From: Isochrysis galbana | Lineage: Eukaryota; Haptophyta; Isochrysidales; Isochrysidaceae | Direction of reading: 5' to 3' | DNA: 64,000 nt | NCBI GenBank assembly: GCA_018136815.1 | Contig: CM030944.1 | Location: 1,878,145-1,942,144 of the forward strand | Shown: in pieces, positions 29,969 through 40,481 of the stretch | How positions within the stretch are numbered: position 1 is the first letter of the stretch | How the letters are laid out: each line of letters opens with the position of its first letter | Notes under the pieces: model-generated | What the model was told of the DNA's origin: nothing | The model's input: the letters and a program-made list of their open reading frames with translations, nothing else | Database searches by the model: none | Position numbers and translations under genes: made by a program

Positions 29969-32917
29969 ATGACTGCGCTGCCCCTCGTGAGCTTGGTCTG
30001 CGGCCTCGGCTCGCGAGGACCGCTCTTCGCGAGCGGGGTCTGGGCTAGCCCGCCCGCACCCCCGTGCTCGGAGCCACTGCCCGCACAATCCTCCTGCACG
30101 GCCTCCTTTCACCGCTTCCTCGCGGGAGGAGACCATGCAGTGAGCACGAGTGGCTGCGCTGCGCAGGATTCGGTCTGCGAGCAGGCTCGGGGCTACTTGG
30201 TGCGCCGCGTGTGGGGCTGGATTGCGCACTGCCACAGCGCGAGCCACGTCTTCTCGCTCGGGCCGGCTGAGTGCCGCCCCGTCAAGTGTGATCCTACCCT
30301 CTCGGGAGACTTGGACCAGTACTTCATGTATGTCCTGAGCAAAGTACCCGATGATGACCATGGGCCTTGGAAAGTTGATTACCGCAGTCTAGTCAATAGC
30401 ACAAGGGCGCCCGGCGTGATGCTTTCTGATGAGCTCGCCGCGACGACTCAAGCACTGCTAGTCGATTTCATCCTGATGCAGCTCAGGGAGGCATGCATCG
30501 TCTCGGATGCGACTCGTACAGACGAGAACTTGGCTGCGATTTCTCAAGTGATGGCAGGCGACCCCTCGAGACATGTGCCGGCACTCGCTGCTTTCGAGTC
30601 AATGCCGGAGATCGCCGCCCTTGGACTTCTCGCCTTGCTCGTCCTCGACACCGCTGCTTCCGCGAATGTGATGGACATCCATGACATTGTCCGAGCAAAG
30701 GTGCAATCCGGCCAGTACGGCCGTCATGTGAGCAAAGTTCTGGCCTGGTGGCAGAACAACCAGTCATGCGCTTCTGTGACGTCCCCGTCATCGACGCCGG
30801 GCATCCCCACATCATGCTCAGAAGCCCTTGCGAGCTGTACGCAGTCGCAGACGTGTGGTACTGCGGATGAGGAAGATCATGTGAGAAGCCGGAGCACTCA
30901 CTATCTGCCTTGCCAAGCAGATGCAGCACGCCTGACGGGTTGCGGTTGACGACGAGCCTCTCACACCAGTACCGAATGGCGCAGGTGAGATGCATGGAGG
31001 GGTGCATGGAGGTGTGCCCTGCAGCGGGCGTTCTCTTTGCGGAGCGGTGGGCAACGGCAACCGCTGTGAATTCGGTCGCCGAGTCGATCCCTTGCACCAC
31101 GGATCCCGAGCTATGGGACCGGATGCGTTACGAGAATCTCTTCGACATCGCCAAGTGGGCATGGGTAGGGAACGTGCTCATGCAGGATATCCTTGACTGC
31201 CATGTCAACAAAGCTGCAGACGTCGCTTGCCAATGGATAACGCATCCACCGTGGTTCGACACCATAGCAGAGCAGCTTGCCGCGGCCGGACGAAACCAAA
31301 CTCAGAGAAGCACTTGCTACGCCCACACGTGCAAGACTTGTTTCACAGACTATGTTTGCACTACGGACGCAGGGGGCGAATTCCCAAGTTGCGAATCGGT
31401 ATGCAGTTGTAAAAAGTAAGTCGCTTGTTCTGCAATGCCGGCGCGCGGGGCGCCCGTGCTCAAGTTAAAGGCTGCCGCTCGTGCGCCGCCATGCAGGTCC
31501 AAATTTCCTGTTTCCACGTCTCAAGAGCTCGAAATAGAAGCCTGCAGTGCTGACCTTTATGAGGCCTATGGCGAGGCACTGGTGCGCAGCAGTCGTTTGC
31601 TACCCATCATAGCGACGGCGTCTGCACCCACACGGCACGAACCGCCCATCCACATTCCTTGTGCAGGCGAGCTGGATCAACCAGCAAGGGCGCCCATATT
31701 TGAAAAGGCACACAATTGCCGACCCAGTGACCTTCCAGTCGAACAAATGCCCCTGCGACCAGCGCGAGCTACTCCACAACTGCCGAGGACAAGAGGGGTG
31801 CGATATCCCTCATGGCTGTCACCCATCTCGAACGAGGATCCTCCTTGCGGATGGCAAGACACAACGCGTAGACACCTTGAGAGTCGGCACGATGGTTCAT
31901 ACACCTTCCGGTCTCCAGCCCGTCATCGGTTTCTTGCATTCAGAGTAAGTGCCAAGCGCCCTCAACCCACTGCTGACTGTTCGCGTGTCACGCTTGGTCC
32001 TTACCGCCTAGATCTTTCTCGGATGTGCGATGCCGATGCGCGCGCAGAGCTTCCACCCTTTCGGAGGAACACATGTGGCTTCGAATGCTACGTTGCCACG
32101 AAAAGAAAGCTCACGCCAACTCTTGGTCGACGTCATCAGGGCTGATGTCCAAGCGCCATACGTCCGCGTCGACACCAACAACGTCTCTCTAGCAATATCG
32201 GAAGAGCACTGGCTGTTTGTAGATGATAAGATGGCCTCTCCAGCCACACTGATTCCCGGACAAATCCTTCGCGATGCTGCTGACTGTGCTGTAGCTGTTC
32301 AAAATGTGCATCGAAAGGTACATCTGCATGCGCCATTCGCTTACTGTGTGGACATTGGCACACGACCTGCGGTCTCCGGTGGCGTTTTGTTTGCAGGCTT
32401 CGATCTGCTGATCGCAGTGTGCGATTGAACCCCCCTTTGGACGATGTGCAACACTTGCTATACACCAAAACCGATATGGTGCCCTCGTTGTGACTAAACC
32501 ATCCACATTTTTGGATTGCAGGTTGAAATTGGCGCTTTCCATCCGATCGTCCGCGGCGGTCTTTATTATGCGGACAACATCCTTGTGTCTGACTACAACG
32601 ACCACGTGCCTTTTTGGGTTTGGCGAGTCGTAAGCGCCTATGCCGAGATTCGTTTCGCGCTTGGTATTCCCCTCGTGCCCGAAGGTGATGGCATCTTACC
32701 CCGACCCTTCTGGGCCTTCGATTTGCTCGATGCTTGGGGCATCTCAAGCCAGGCTCAGGCTTGGGCTTTCCCATTGTTAGTTCCTCTAAGCGTGCTCACA
32801 GAGATTTTGAACGTGCTGCTCACAATTTTTGGCACAACCGTGGTGGTGGGCACCTTTGCCTTGGCTGCAAACGCACACAAGCTTCTTGGTCGCCACATCC
32901 GAAAGTGTGGGTGTTGA
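29969..32917 (+). CDS. Secreted/membrane protein with hedgehog-type Hint autoprocessing domain
   Basis: Six exons are inferred (29969-30880, 30985-31415, 31497-31581, 31667-31944, 32050-32317, 32522-32917). All are GT-AG with phases closing, giving 789 residues. A hydrophobic N-terminus is followed by a Cys-rich ectodomain of about 500 residues (clusters such as CMEGCMEVCP, CYAHTCKTCF, CSCKK). The Hint domain starts at Cys527 (HGCHPSRTRILLADGKTQRV), has DTLRVGTMVHTP and LAISEEHWLFV (the T/S-x-x-H block) and closes with HPIVRGGLYYADNILVSDY. The tail has one or two transmembrane helices (WAFPLLVPLSVL, TIFGTTVVVGTFALAANA) and ends IRKCGC. Hint domains self-cleave at the Cys through a thioester; hedgehogs then attach a lipid. 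Whether cleavage occurs here is not known. It is not an animal hedgehog: no Hedge ligand domain is seen. Confidence 0.85.
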
Positions 32918-33718
32918 CTGCTCTAACAGGTGGTGCGACAATGTTGCAGTGATAAACTTATTTGCCCCCTTCTCCTCTCCAAGACTCGGAACAGATTTGG
33001 CTTCTAGCTAACCGTCACTCCGTCCGACCAAGCATCAGAGGAGCAGCCGTCGCCGGAGCTAGGCGAAGGGGGCCGTTGCATGCGCGCCATGCGCAGCAGT
33101 GGCTTCATGTTTGCGTGTGTGCAGATTCGGCGGTGTAGCGCTATCGCAAGGAGCTCCCGCCGTGAAAAGTTTTCTTATCGTGCTAGTTTAATGGTAGTGT
33201 TGTGGTTGTGGGACCGTGCCCTCGTTGGCAACGGAGTCTTTGCCACACGACTCGGGTGTACAAAAAAAGTGCGCTGAAGATTCCGGGCTAACGCACCTAC
33301 TACAATCTAGGTTCCCATACCCTATACCTTGCTACCGTCATCGCCCTTATTTCCTTCCCCCCGCCTCTTCCCCCTCCCCCCTTTATTCCTTTGTCTTCGG
33401 TTTCCAGGGTCCGGCCCAGGTACACTACCTCGGGCTCAGTTCAGAGTGCGTGGTGCGTGGTTCGGGCAGGCCTGTTGGCGGGTTTCTTTGAGTTATTCAT
33501 AATGTAGGAGAGCCTTGTGCGCCGCCTATGCTAAAGGGTAGGTGCCGGTTGTTGCTGTGTTCTTTTCCAGGTCGTGTGTCGCCCCGCGCGAGTACTCATT
33601 TTGTTCTATGTACTATGTATGCGATCAACTGTCAACTGTTCCCCATCTTCCATCTTCCCCTTCCAAAAGGATCAGGCGCAGGGCGTATGTATGGGTTCAC
33701 GTTTACCCGGTGTTGACA
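32918..33718. other. No gene; copy of a CCTATACC...GTACACTAC repeat
   Basis: About 33330-33440 resembles 39300-39405 and 43690-43800: a CCTATACC word, a C/T-rich run, TTCCTTTGTCTTCGGTTT and GGCCCAGGTACACTAC. Three copies of one dispersed repeat are inferred. Confidence 0.55.
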
Positions 33719-34140
33719 ACCTACTTTTATAAGTGGGGGTCAATGGGGGCCTCGCGCCCCCCTCTCTCCATCGCGGACACCCTCCGGGGTGGGCCCGTAC
33801 AATCAACCCCAGCCCCTGCCCTTTGGCAGGGGCTGGGCAATCAACACTCTGGCTGGCCCAGACCCCTAGTGGGCGCGGGCCGAGACTCGCACTCCCACGC
33901 CCTGCATGGGCCTGCCCTCGAGCTGACTCCCCCCCCTCCCCTGGTCGCCAGGCAGACAGAGGCCACCGGGAGGCTCCAAGGGCCAGCGTGGCAAGCGTGG
34001 GAGAGGCAGGGGGGGCCAGGGGCTGAGCCCCAGCCTCCACTGCCCTCTGAGCTGCCCTTGCTAGCCCTCAGGGAGCTCCCAAAGGCCCTCTGAGAGCAGG
34101 CCGTGGCGCGCCGCATGGCGACGCGCCGCAGGGAGAGGGG
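33719..34140 (+). repeat. Hairpin-headed repeat, family B copy 4
   Basis: The head ACCTACTT-TTAT-AAGTGGGGG is followed by an ATG at 33733 and a body sharing a GAEPQPPLP / ELPLLAL core with copy 5 (51496). It ends at the GCGCGCCGCATGGCGACGCG word. Confidence 0.75.
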
Positions 34141-34199
34141 CGGAGGAGAATGGAGAGAGGGAGAGGGGGGGATTTGCACCCCCCTCCGATGGAGTGCGG

Positions 34200-34256
34200 T
34201 AAGAAACGGGCCCCGTTTGCGTTAGCAAACGGGCCCCGTTTGCGTTAGCAAACCGG
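34200..34256. repeat. Tandem hairpin GTTTGC-GTTA-GCAAAC
   Basis: Two adjacent copies of a perfect 6-bp-arm hairpin are joined by GGGCCCC, which is itself a palindrome. Function unknown. Confidence 0.7.
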
Positions 34257-34654
34257 CGAAGGGGGGCGGCTGGCGACAGGAGGGAGAGAGGAAGGGAGTG
34301 ACTCAAGACGTCCCTGTGGCAGGTATCGGGGGGCGCAGTCATTTATTTCTTCGAGGACTGCTCGCGGCGCGAGCTGTAAGGGCCGTTCTGCTTCTCGACG
34401 AGAGGTCCCTCCCCCCCCCCCCGGTGTTTTTCCCCGGTGGGTCGCCCGACGTAGGTCGGTCCGCCCCACTGGGTTTTCCCCCATTGTAACTTGTGGGGAG
34501 TTATAATGGGAGCCGGGGGTTTGCGAGGGAGGAGATTTGTAGGGATGCATATGTGTATGTGTCTGCACCATCACTCCAAGGCGTGCGGGCAAGTGCGCTG
34601 AGGGGTGTCGTGATAGTACCGGGCTAGTGGGAGTAGTGGTACTAACGCTCAGTT

Positions 34655-34790
34655 GTTTTTGCGTTTACCCGGTGTTGACTCATTGCTTTGCGTTAACACC
34701 TCCATTGGCTAGGTGTGGCACATGCGTTAACACCTCAATCTGCAAGTGTTGGTACCATCAGCGGGTTAACACCACACCGCCGGTACGTAC
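34655..34790. repeat. TTAACACC box cluster
   Basis: GTTAACACC occurs at about 34693, 34726 and 34764, with an inverted GGTGTTGAC at about 34671 and again at 33708. The cluster sits about 120 bp upstream of the hAT-like fragment, consistent with subterminal repeats of that element, but this is inference. Confidence 0.5.
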
Positions 34791-34910
34791 TATGTACTGT
34801 GTAGCTACGGTGCACCCACGCACCCACGCCCACGCACCCACTGACTGTTACGTGCCGCGCGTGCGCGCGCACAAGGAGCGAGGAGTTGCGTCACAGATAC
34901 ATGTAGCACG

Positions 34911-35351
34911 ATGAAGGCAGCTTGGAGAATCTTGGAAAAGCATTATAAGTGGCTCACCGCCACATGTTGTGGGACACACGTTCTCAGTCTTGAGTTGAAA
35001 GACTTTGCAAAAGTCCCGGAGGTAGCAAATGTCATTTCGAAGGTCGGCAACGTCTTATCTTTATTTTGGGGTCGCTCGAGGTGGCCACGCACCAAGCTTC
35101 GAGAGACCATTGCTGCAAATCATGGTAAAGAATTCGGCTTATACCGCGCAAAGCAAACTCGTTTCGCCGGCAAATTCCGTGAGATGTCTCGAATGCTCCG
35201 GGTGAAAACTGAGTTGCAACAAGTTGTGGTGACGATGGAATATGCGGCGCATAAGTTTTCGTGTGGGGGGCGATCGGCAATCGGCGACGATGATGGCGAG
35301 TTGGATGCAGACATTGGAAAGTGGAAAGAAGGTGAAGGCCATTGTTCTTGA
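34911..35351 (+). pseudogene. hAT-like (DUF659-type) transposase fragment
   Basis: The 146-codon frame contains TATCCGTHVLSLELKDFAK, VISKVGNVLSLFWGRSRWPRTKLRE and GLYRAKQTRFAGKFREMSRML. This is the order C-x-x-H-x-L-x-L-x-x-K-D ... TRF ... found in the central region of DUF659/hAT transposases and their relatives. The catalytic N-terminal part and the C-terminal dimerisation region are absent. The frame simply opens at a chance ATG, so this is a remnant. Confidence 0.6.
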
Positions 35352-37326
35352 TGATTCCGAACGTGAATGGCCTTGGAGGCCATCTGTGTGTCCTAACAAT
35401 TCTAAAAGTTGGCTCGTGATGAGCGCAAAGCAGCCGGTGTCCAATCGTGATTCACGACACGATTGCCCACAGAAATCGATCGCAACCATCACGCCTGAAG
35501 CTTTCAGGCCGGTGCTTGGCTAGATTACATGTTGAAACTACTAGTAGCTAAAAGAACGGGCGGTCTAGAGCTCGAAATTCGCCCTTCTGCCCAATTTTCG
35601 AGCCCTCCGTGCGGAGAGAACTTCTCCCTTTAGACGTCAAATAACAAAAAGCTATCAATTCCACAGTACGGATCGGCCGCGCGCGTCGCGCCGTCGCAGA
35701 GCACGCTGCAGGCTAGCTTAAATTACATTTCTAGATTGCTACCAGCCCTATGATGCACGTGAAAATCCGAGGAGCCGACGAAAACATAGAGAGAACACCT
35801 GCCGCCGATGCTCTGGTTGAGCATTAGCGGCAGGTGTTCTCCCTGCCTCACAGCGTCGAAAGACGAGTCGGGAACCTGACGTTTGGGGCGGCAAAGGCAT
35901 TGTAGGTACGGGCCTGGTCGACCTGCGTCAGAGCGGGCGCGATGGCGCGATCGGCAGCGCACCTGTCCCGCCAGCGGCCAACAAACTTTTGTTGACCAGC
36001 GAGCAGCATCGAGCGCCATGGTGTCTTGGTGCTCCAGCTCCTCGTCAGTCGCGAGCCAGAGCGAATCCTACGGGGCGAGGGTCGGGACCGTCAAGGTCAA
36101 GGAGCATCCTGTGACAGCCGAATGGGCCGTGTGCGAGCTGTGTGTGGTGCGTATGTGCACGCGCGGACGTCATCGCTGGGGCACCAGGGTTTGAAATTTG
36201 CTTTATAGGCAATATGGGGCGTCGGACCCCTGATTTAATAGATGTCTAGGCACCTTTTAAGTGAAAGAAACACATCTCTCAGTGGGAGCGACGTCCAGCA
36301 GTTCGGCTCGTGTGAGCCGCCAGAGCGTGTGCAGGGGGGGGGGGGTCAGACGGGACTTCGCACCGTCTTTTCGGACGAGGATTCTGAAAAGGCGGGGAGA
36401 CCCTCCGAGCCGCTTTCGCCGGGGCTTTCCGCTCACGGTCAAAAATGTCGACCCCCCCCATATTAGTACTTAAAAAGCCGTGTTTGACCGCCCTACCCGT
36501 TGGTCTAGTTCTCTACTCCTGCGCCCACGCGGGAGTGCACGCGCACGCGGTCGCCGCCGGCACGCATCCCAACCCGTGGCGACACAGCCCTTCTGACCGA
36601 ACAAAGGTGTCGATGCGCAACACTCGGCTGCTGGCAGTGGACCGAGTCGAGCTCCACGGGGGGCTGCGGGAAAGCCCAGCGGCCCAGCGGCCCACCGAGT
36701 TCCACTTTTTTTTTCGACCCCCCCCCCCCCCCTCTCTTTCCCGCCTTTTACCGCGACAGGTGGCTGGAGAGAGTCGGGCAAGGGAGTCCAACCCCCCGGA
36801 ACGCACAGCCACCGAGCGCTCTCCAGTTCTTGACCCTGGGTACAAGAGAAGAAGGCCGTGTACACACAAAATATCGCCGGGTGCGAGGAGCACATTATTT
36901 TGTCACAGAGGTTCGCCGTCTAAGTGAGTTAACGGTCCGAGTACTAGAGAAGTCGGCGGTGTGCACGTTGTTGGTGTAGAGCCATGTGGCTGTGTTGGGT
37001 CTCTCTTGCGATATCGTCGAATAGAGTGGTCTTGTTATGCTGAAGACGACTCTCATAGTTGAAAAACAGGTGGCGGGAAGATTTGGAGAAACGAAGCGAG
37101 AGGAGGAGAGAGATGAGAGCGAGGCTGCTACTGGAAGGGACATACCACCTGAGAGAGAGTGTCTAGTAGAAGAGAGGAGAGAGGAAGAAGGGAGAGAGAT
37201 AGTGAAAGAAAGCTGGAAGGGAGACCATGGAGAAATGAGACGAGGAGAAGAACAGCGGGACGGGGGCCTGGGGAGAGAAAGAGGGAGCGAGGGGGGGGGG
37301 GTCAGAAAGGAGTGAGAGGTAAGAAG
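35352..37326. other. Intergenic stretch, no supported gene; perfect hairpin inside
   Basis: The only strong structure is the hairpin at 35791-35841, listed separately. Open frames near 36445-36927 (both strands) lack domains. A GGGG run and an EST-like purine segment lie near 36330. Confidence 0.4.
35791..35841. repeat. 51-nt perfect-arm hairpin
   Basis: The arms GAGAACACCTGCCGC (35791-35805) and GCGGCAGGTGTTCTC (35827-35841) pair perfectly over 15 bp. An inner GATGCTC/GAGCAT pair and a TGGTT loop extend the stem. It is too long and stable for chance in ordinary sequence. It could be a MITE core, a small-RNA precursor or a structured RNA. Confidence 0.8.
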
Positions 37327-37406
37327 GGAGAGGAGAGAGAAGAGAGAGAAGAGAGAGAGAGAGAGAGGGAGAGAGAGAGAGAGAGAGAGATGGAGAGAGA
37401 GAGAGG

Positions 37407-37484
<78 letters not shown>

Positions 37485-37494
37485 AGGAGAGTAG
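37327..37494. promoter_or_regulatory. GA tract at the FANCI start
   Basis: About 165 bp of almost pure GA dinucleotide with G interruptions ends about 32 nt before the ATG at 37527; the leader between is also purine-rich. Confidence 0.5.
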
Positions 37495-37526
37495 AAGGCT
37501 CAGACGGGGAGAGAGGAGGAGAGAGC

Positions 37527-38900
37527 ATGAGCGATGAGAACACGGAGCCCAACGCGATGGTGGAGGCAGTGCAGGTGGGTGGCAGCTGGGCGGCGACGCG
37601 GAGGGTGGGGAAAAAGGGGGGGGGGGGAGGGGGGGCAGGCTGCGCCTCGAGAGGAAGAGAGCTAGCGGGCGGGAAGGTGGAAGAGACGGACTGTGGACAC
37701 GGGCGTGCTGACCGTCTCGGTGCTGTCATCTCTGCACTCTCTCCTCCTGACCACCTTTAAGCCTGCTTCGTTCTCCATGCCCCTCAGCCTCCCTCTCAAT
37801 GTCCTCATTCGCCTCGCCCCTCCTACACAGGAGGCGATGTGCTCACGCGGCAACGTGCCGACAGAGCTGCTCAAGCAGACCGAGGGCGCCGACCTTGCAG
37901 CAATGCTCGAATGTGCCGACCTGCACGAACACCTGCACACACTCATCCCTGCCGCGCTCGGTGCGCGTGCAAGCCTCCATAGAGCGATACCGAGCCTTAC
38001 TTCTTCTTCTCACCCCCTGATTCTCTTCCGCCTTCCAGCGACCACCATCACCCCATCCTACCCCCCACATCTTACCCTACCCCGCCCTTGAGCTGTCTCA
38101 GAGGCGGCTGGTGAGGACCAGCGACGGGCCTCGCTTGTTGTGGCCGTAGCCAACGGCCTTCTCAAGCTCTTCGATGGCGATGTCTTGCCTGAGCCAGCGG
38201 CTAAGAAGTGAGCGCACGCCTCGGATGTGCTGCCGGACCCGCTGGCAGCCGGGGCGTGTCGGAAGCGTCCTCATTGTTTCATCATGTGACCCCATTCAGG
38301 TGCATCGAACAAATGGGCCAAGAGCTCGGCTGCCTATCGAGCAGCCAGCTTGCAGCCCTACTCGAATCTATCCTTGAGCGCATGCCCGCAGCGCTACGCA
38401 ACACCAGGAGTGGTCCTCACGTGATGCAGCTGCTCCCCAAGTGCCTCAATCTGCTCGCCATGATTGAGAAATGCAGCGTTAAGCTGGCAAGCGGTGGCGT
38501 GGCGCATGATGGCTCCGCGATTGTCAAGTACGCGCTTCGCGTCGTTCACGCGATGGAATGGTCTGCGGATGGCGTACTAGCGCTCGCCATGGCGCTCCGC
38601 GAGCTGGAAGTTGCAAAACCCGAGATCAAGCCACACATCGCCAAAATGTTGCGAAGCCTGTCCGACGTGGAGGTGGCTCAGCTCCCGGTGCGCGGCTGCC
38701 AGCCTGAGTGCGTACCCATGCCAAGGGCAAGCGATCCGCTCAGCCTGTCCCACTGATTTCGGCAGGCTATCACGTACCAGCTCCTGCTTCTCGCCGATGC
38801 CGAGGACAAGCTGACGGTGCTGCGAGCGCTCAGCCTCAACTTTGAAGCCATGATCCGGCGGTGCGAGGAGGTGTCTCAGACTCAAAGCTCAGAGATCTTG
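37527..38900 (+). CDS. FANCI: Fanconi anemia group I (FANCI) homologue, N-terminal part; truncated by gap
   Basis: Five exons are inferred (37527-37574, 37831-37960, 38102-38207, 38300-38687, 38766 into the N run). All are GT-AG with phases closing, giving 269 codons. The protein reads VPTELLKQTEGADLAAMLE, then EAAGEDQRRASLVVAVANGLLKLFDG, LLPKCLNLLAMIEKC, ALRVVHAMEWSADGVLALAMALRELEV and ITYQLLLLADAEDKLTVLRALSLNFEAM. The last block matches the FANCI solenoid region PLVYQLLLL-x-SK, where the human protein continues for about 1000 more residues. FANCI pairs with FANCD2 and is mono-ubiquitinated in interstrand-crosslink repair. The remaining coding sequence is missing from this assembly. Confidence 0.8.
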
Positions 38901-39000
38901 NNNNNNNNNNNNNNNNNNNNNNNNNNNNNNNNNNNNNNNNNNNNNNNNNNNNNNNNNNNNNNNNNNNNNNNNNNNNNNNNNNNNNNNNNNNNNNNNNNNN
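38901..39000. other. Assembly gap (100 N)
   Basis: Exactly 100 N bases interrupt a FANCI coding exon. The sequence after the gap does not continue FANCI, so the true missing length is unknown and probably several kilobases. Confidence 0.98.
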
Positions 39001-40224
39001 AACGTGGCGTTGATGTGCGTGCATATTTGCGCGCAACGGCATCGTGCCAGTGCAGAAATAGATGCAGGGGCAACACGCAACGCGGTATAGACTGCTCCGA
39101 TGCTTACTTGACTGCTCATTGGGTCGGCGCATGCTAATGCCGTTGCCCCATGTTGAGACTATATTGTCGCGTGCTACTTAAGACAAAAGGAAGTGATGCA
39201 AAAAAAAACATCTGAATGAAGATTCAGGCTACTACGGTGCCAGCGCTATAATTTATCTATAATGATAATGATAATGGACCACACACTCTTACGGTACTGA
39301 CTCTCAACGCCTATACCCCAAAACACTCACCCCCTTTGAGCTACCCTCTTTCGTTCCTTTGTCTTCGGTTTCGGGGGGTGGGCCCGCGTGCACTACGCAC
39401 TACTACTACTAGTCTCACTTACGAAGGATTGAGGATTGAGATTGAAAGGAGTCATAGTCATAAAAGTATTTAGTATTTGCAGACTCGTCTTGGGGCTCAC
39501 TACCAAAACCCTTCGCCGGCTACACCATCAAGTATGGGGAGCATCAATTTCATACTAGGCCAAGAAACTTAAACTATAGTTGCTCGTCAATCCTCTGCTG
39601 AAGTTGAAATAACCGCAACCGCTGTCCGCTCATCCGCTGCATACTGTATACGCTTTAGCAGCTCGGAACCTTCGATTTCAATTTACTCTCCATTTGTTTG
39701 AATTCCTTGACAAGCCCCAGCAACTCCCTATTCGGATCTACACAGATAATTCAGCGACTCGTGACTCGATCAAGAACCCCGGAGTAACGGAGTAACGGCT
39801 CGCACTCGTCACTATCACTATGTTCTATGTTCGCCGGCTGTTATTGTTATCTGTTATATTTATATGCTCGAGAACGAGAACAATTTCGATTTCTCCATCC
39901 CATCTCTGTCCCACATTGGATATCTACCTCGGTGATGACCGCTCACATCTTACATCTTCACTAAATGTCTCGACAAAACAACCTTCCTCCGTCACCGTTC
40001 CTATGTTCTTAATGAGAAAGTCTAGGCAGCTTATTCAGCGTTGTCGCTGTGGGGGAGTGTTTAACCTGCGTTGTTTTGTTGGGGTTACTATTCCCGAAGG
40101 GTGACGTCAACGTCACCGTCGCAACGTCATTGGCTTGTCGCGCTAGCGCTAGCTAGCCTTCAATGGTTACTCTGATCTACATTGCTCTACTCTCACAGTC
40201 ACTGGGCCCAAGATGCGTTGGGCT
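39001..40224. other. No supported gene
   Basis: The stretch after the gap is AT-richer than its surroundings. It holds one copy of the CCTATACC...GTGCACTAC dispersed repeat (39300-39405) and otherwise nothing I can support. Confidence 0.45.
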
Positions 40225-40228
40225 AAAC

Positions 40229-40296
40229 ACCCCCCCCCCTTTTCCGCCCCTCTCTCCTCCTGTTTTTTTCTTAACTTTTCTCCCCCCCCCCCCCGT
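40229..40296. promoter_or_regulatory. C/CT tracts upstream of GH-like gene
   Basis: Two C runs and CT-rich sequence precede the first supported exon. Confidence 0.4.
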
Positions 40297-40481
40297 GGTA
40301 GGTGGCGGGAGTGCCCGCCGGCCCGCCAGCCTCCGCGGCGGAGAGCAAGCTAGAGGGGCCCGGCCACTCTTCTCCCACTCTCTTCCTCCCCTGCCCCTGC
40401 TCTGTGCGTGGCAAGCAAGCGCGTGGCGCACGATCAGTGTGCTGCACCCCTTCCCTCCGGTATACGCGGGGTCCTGCACGG

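Noticed and set aside
30910-31419. Separate small gene starting MPSRCSTPDG
   Set aside because: Its first 25 codons are intron sequence; the exon starts at 30985 and joins the Hint gene in phase.
29969-32917. Calling the Hint protein a hedgehog ligand
   Set aside because: Only the Hint half is recognisable; the N-terminal region has no Hedge-domain pattern, and the C-terminal helices do not fit.
36445-36927. 160-codon plus frame and antisense frames
   Set aside because: There is no domain, the frames contain a poly-C/T run, and both strands are open through composition.
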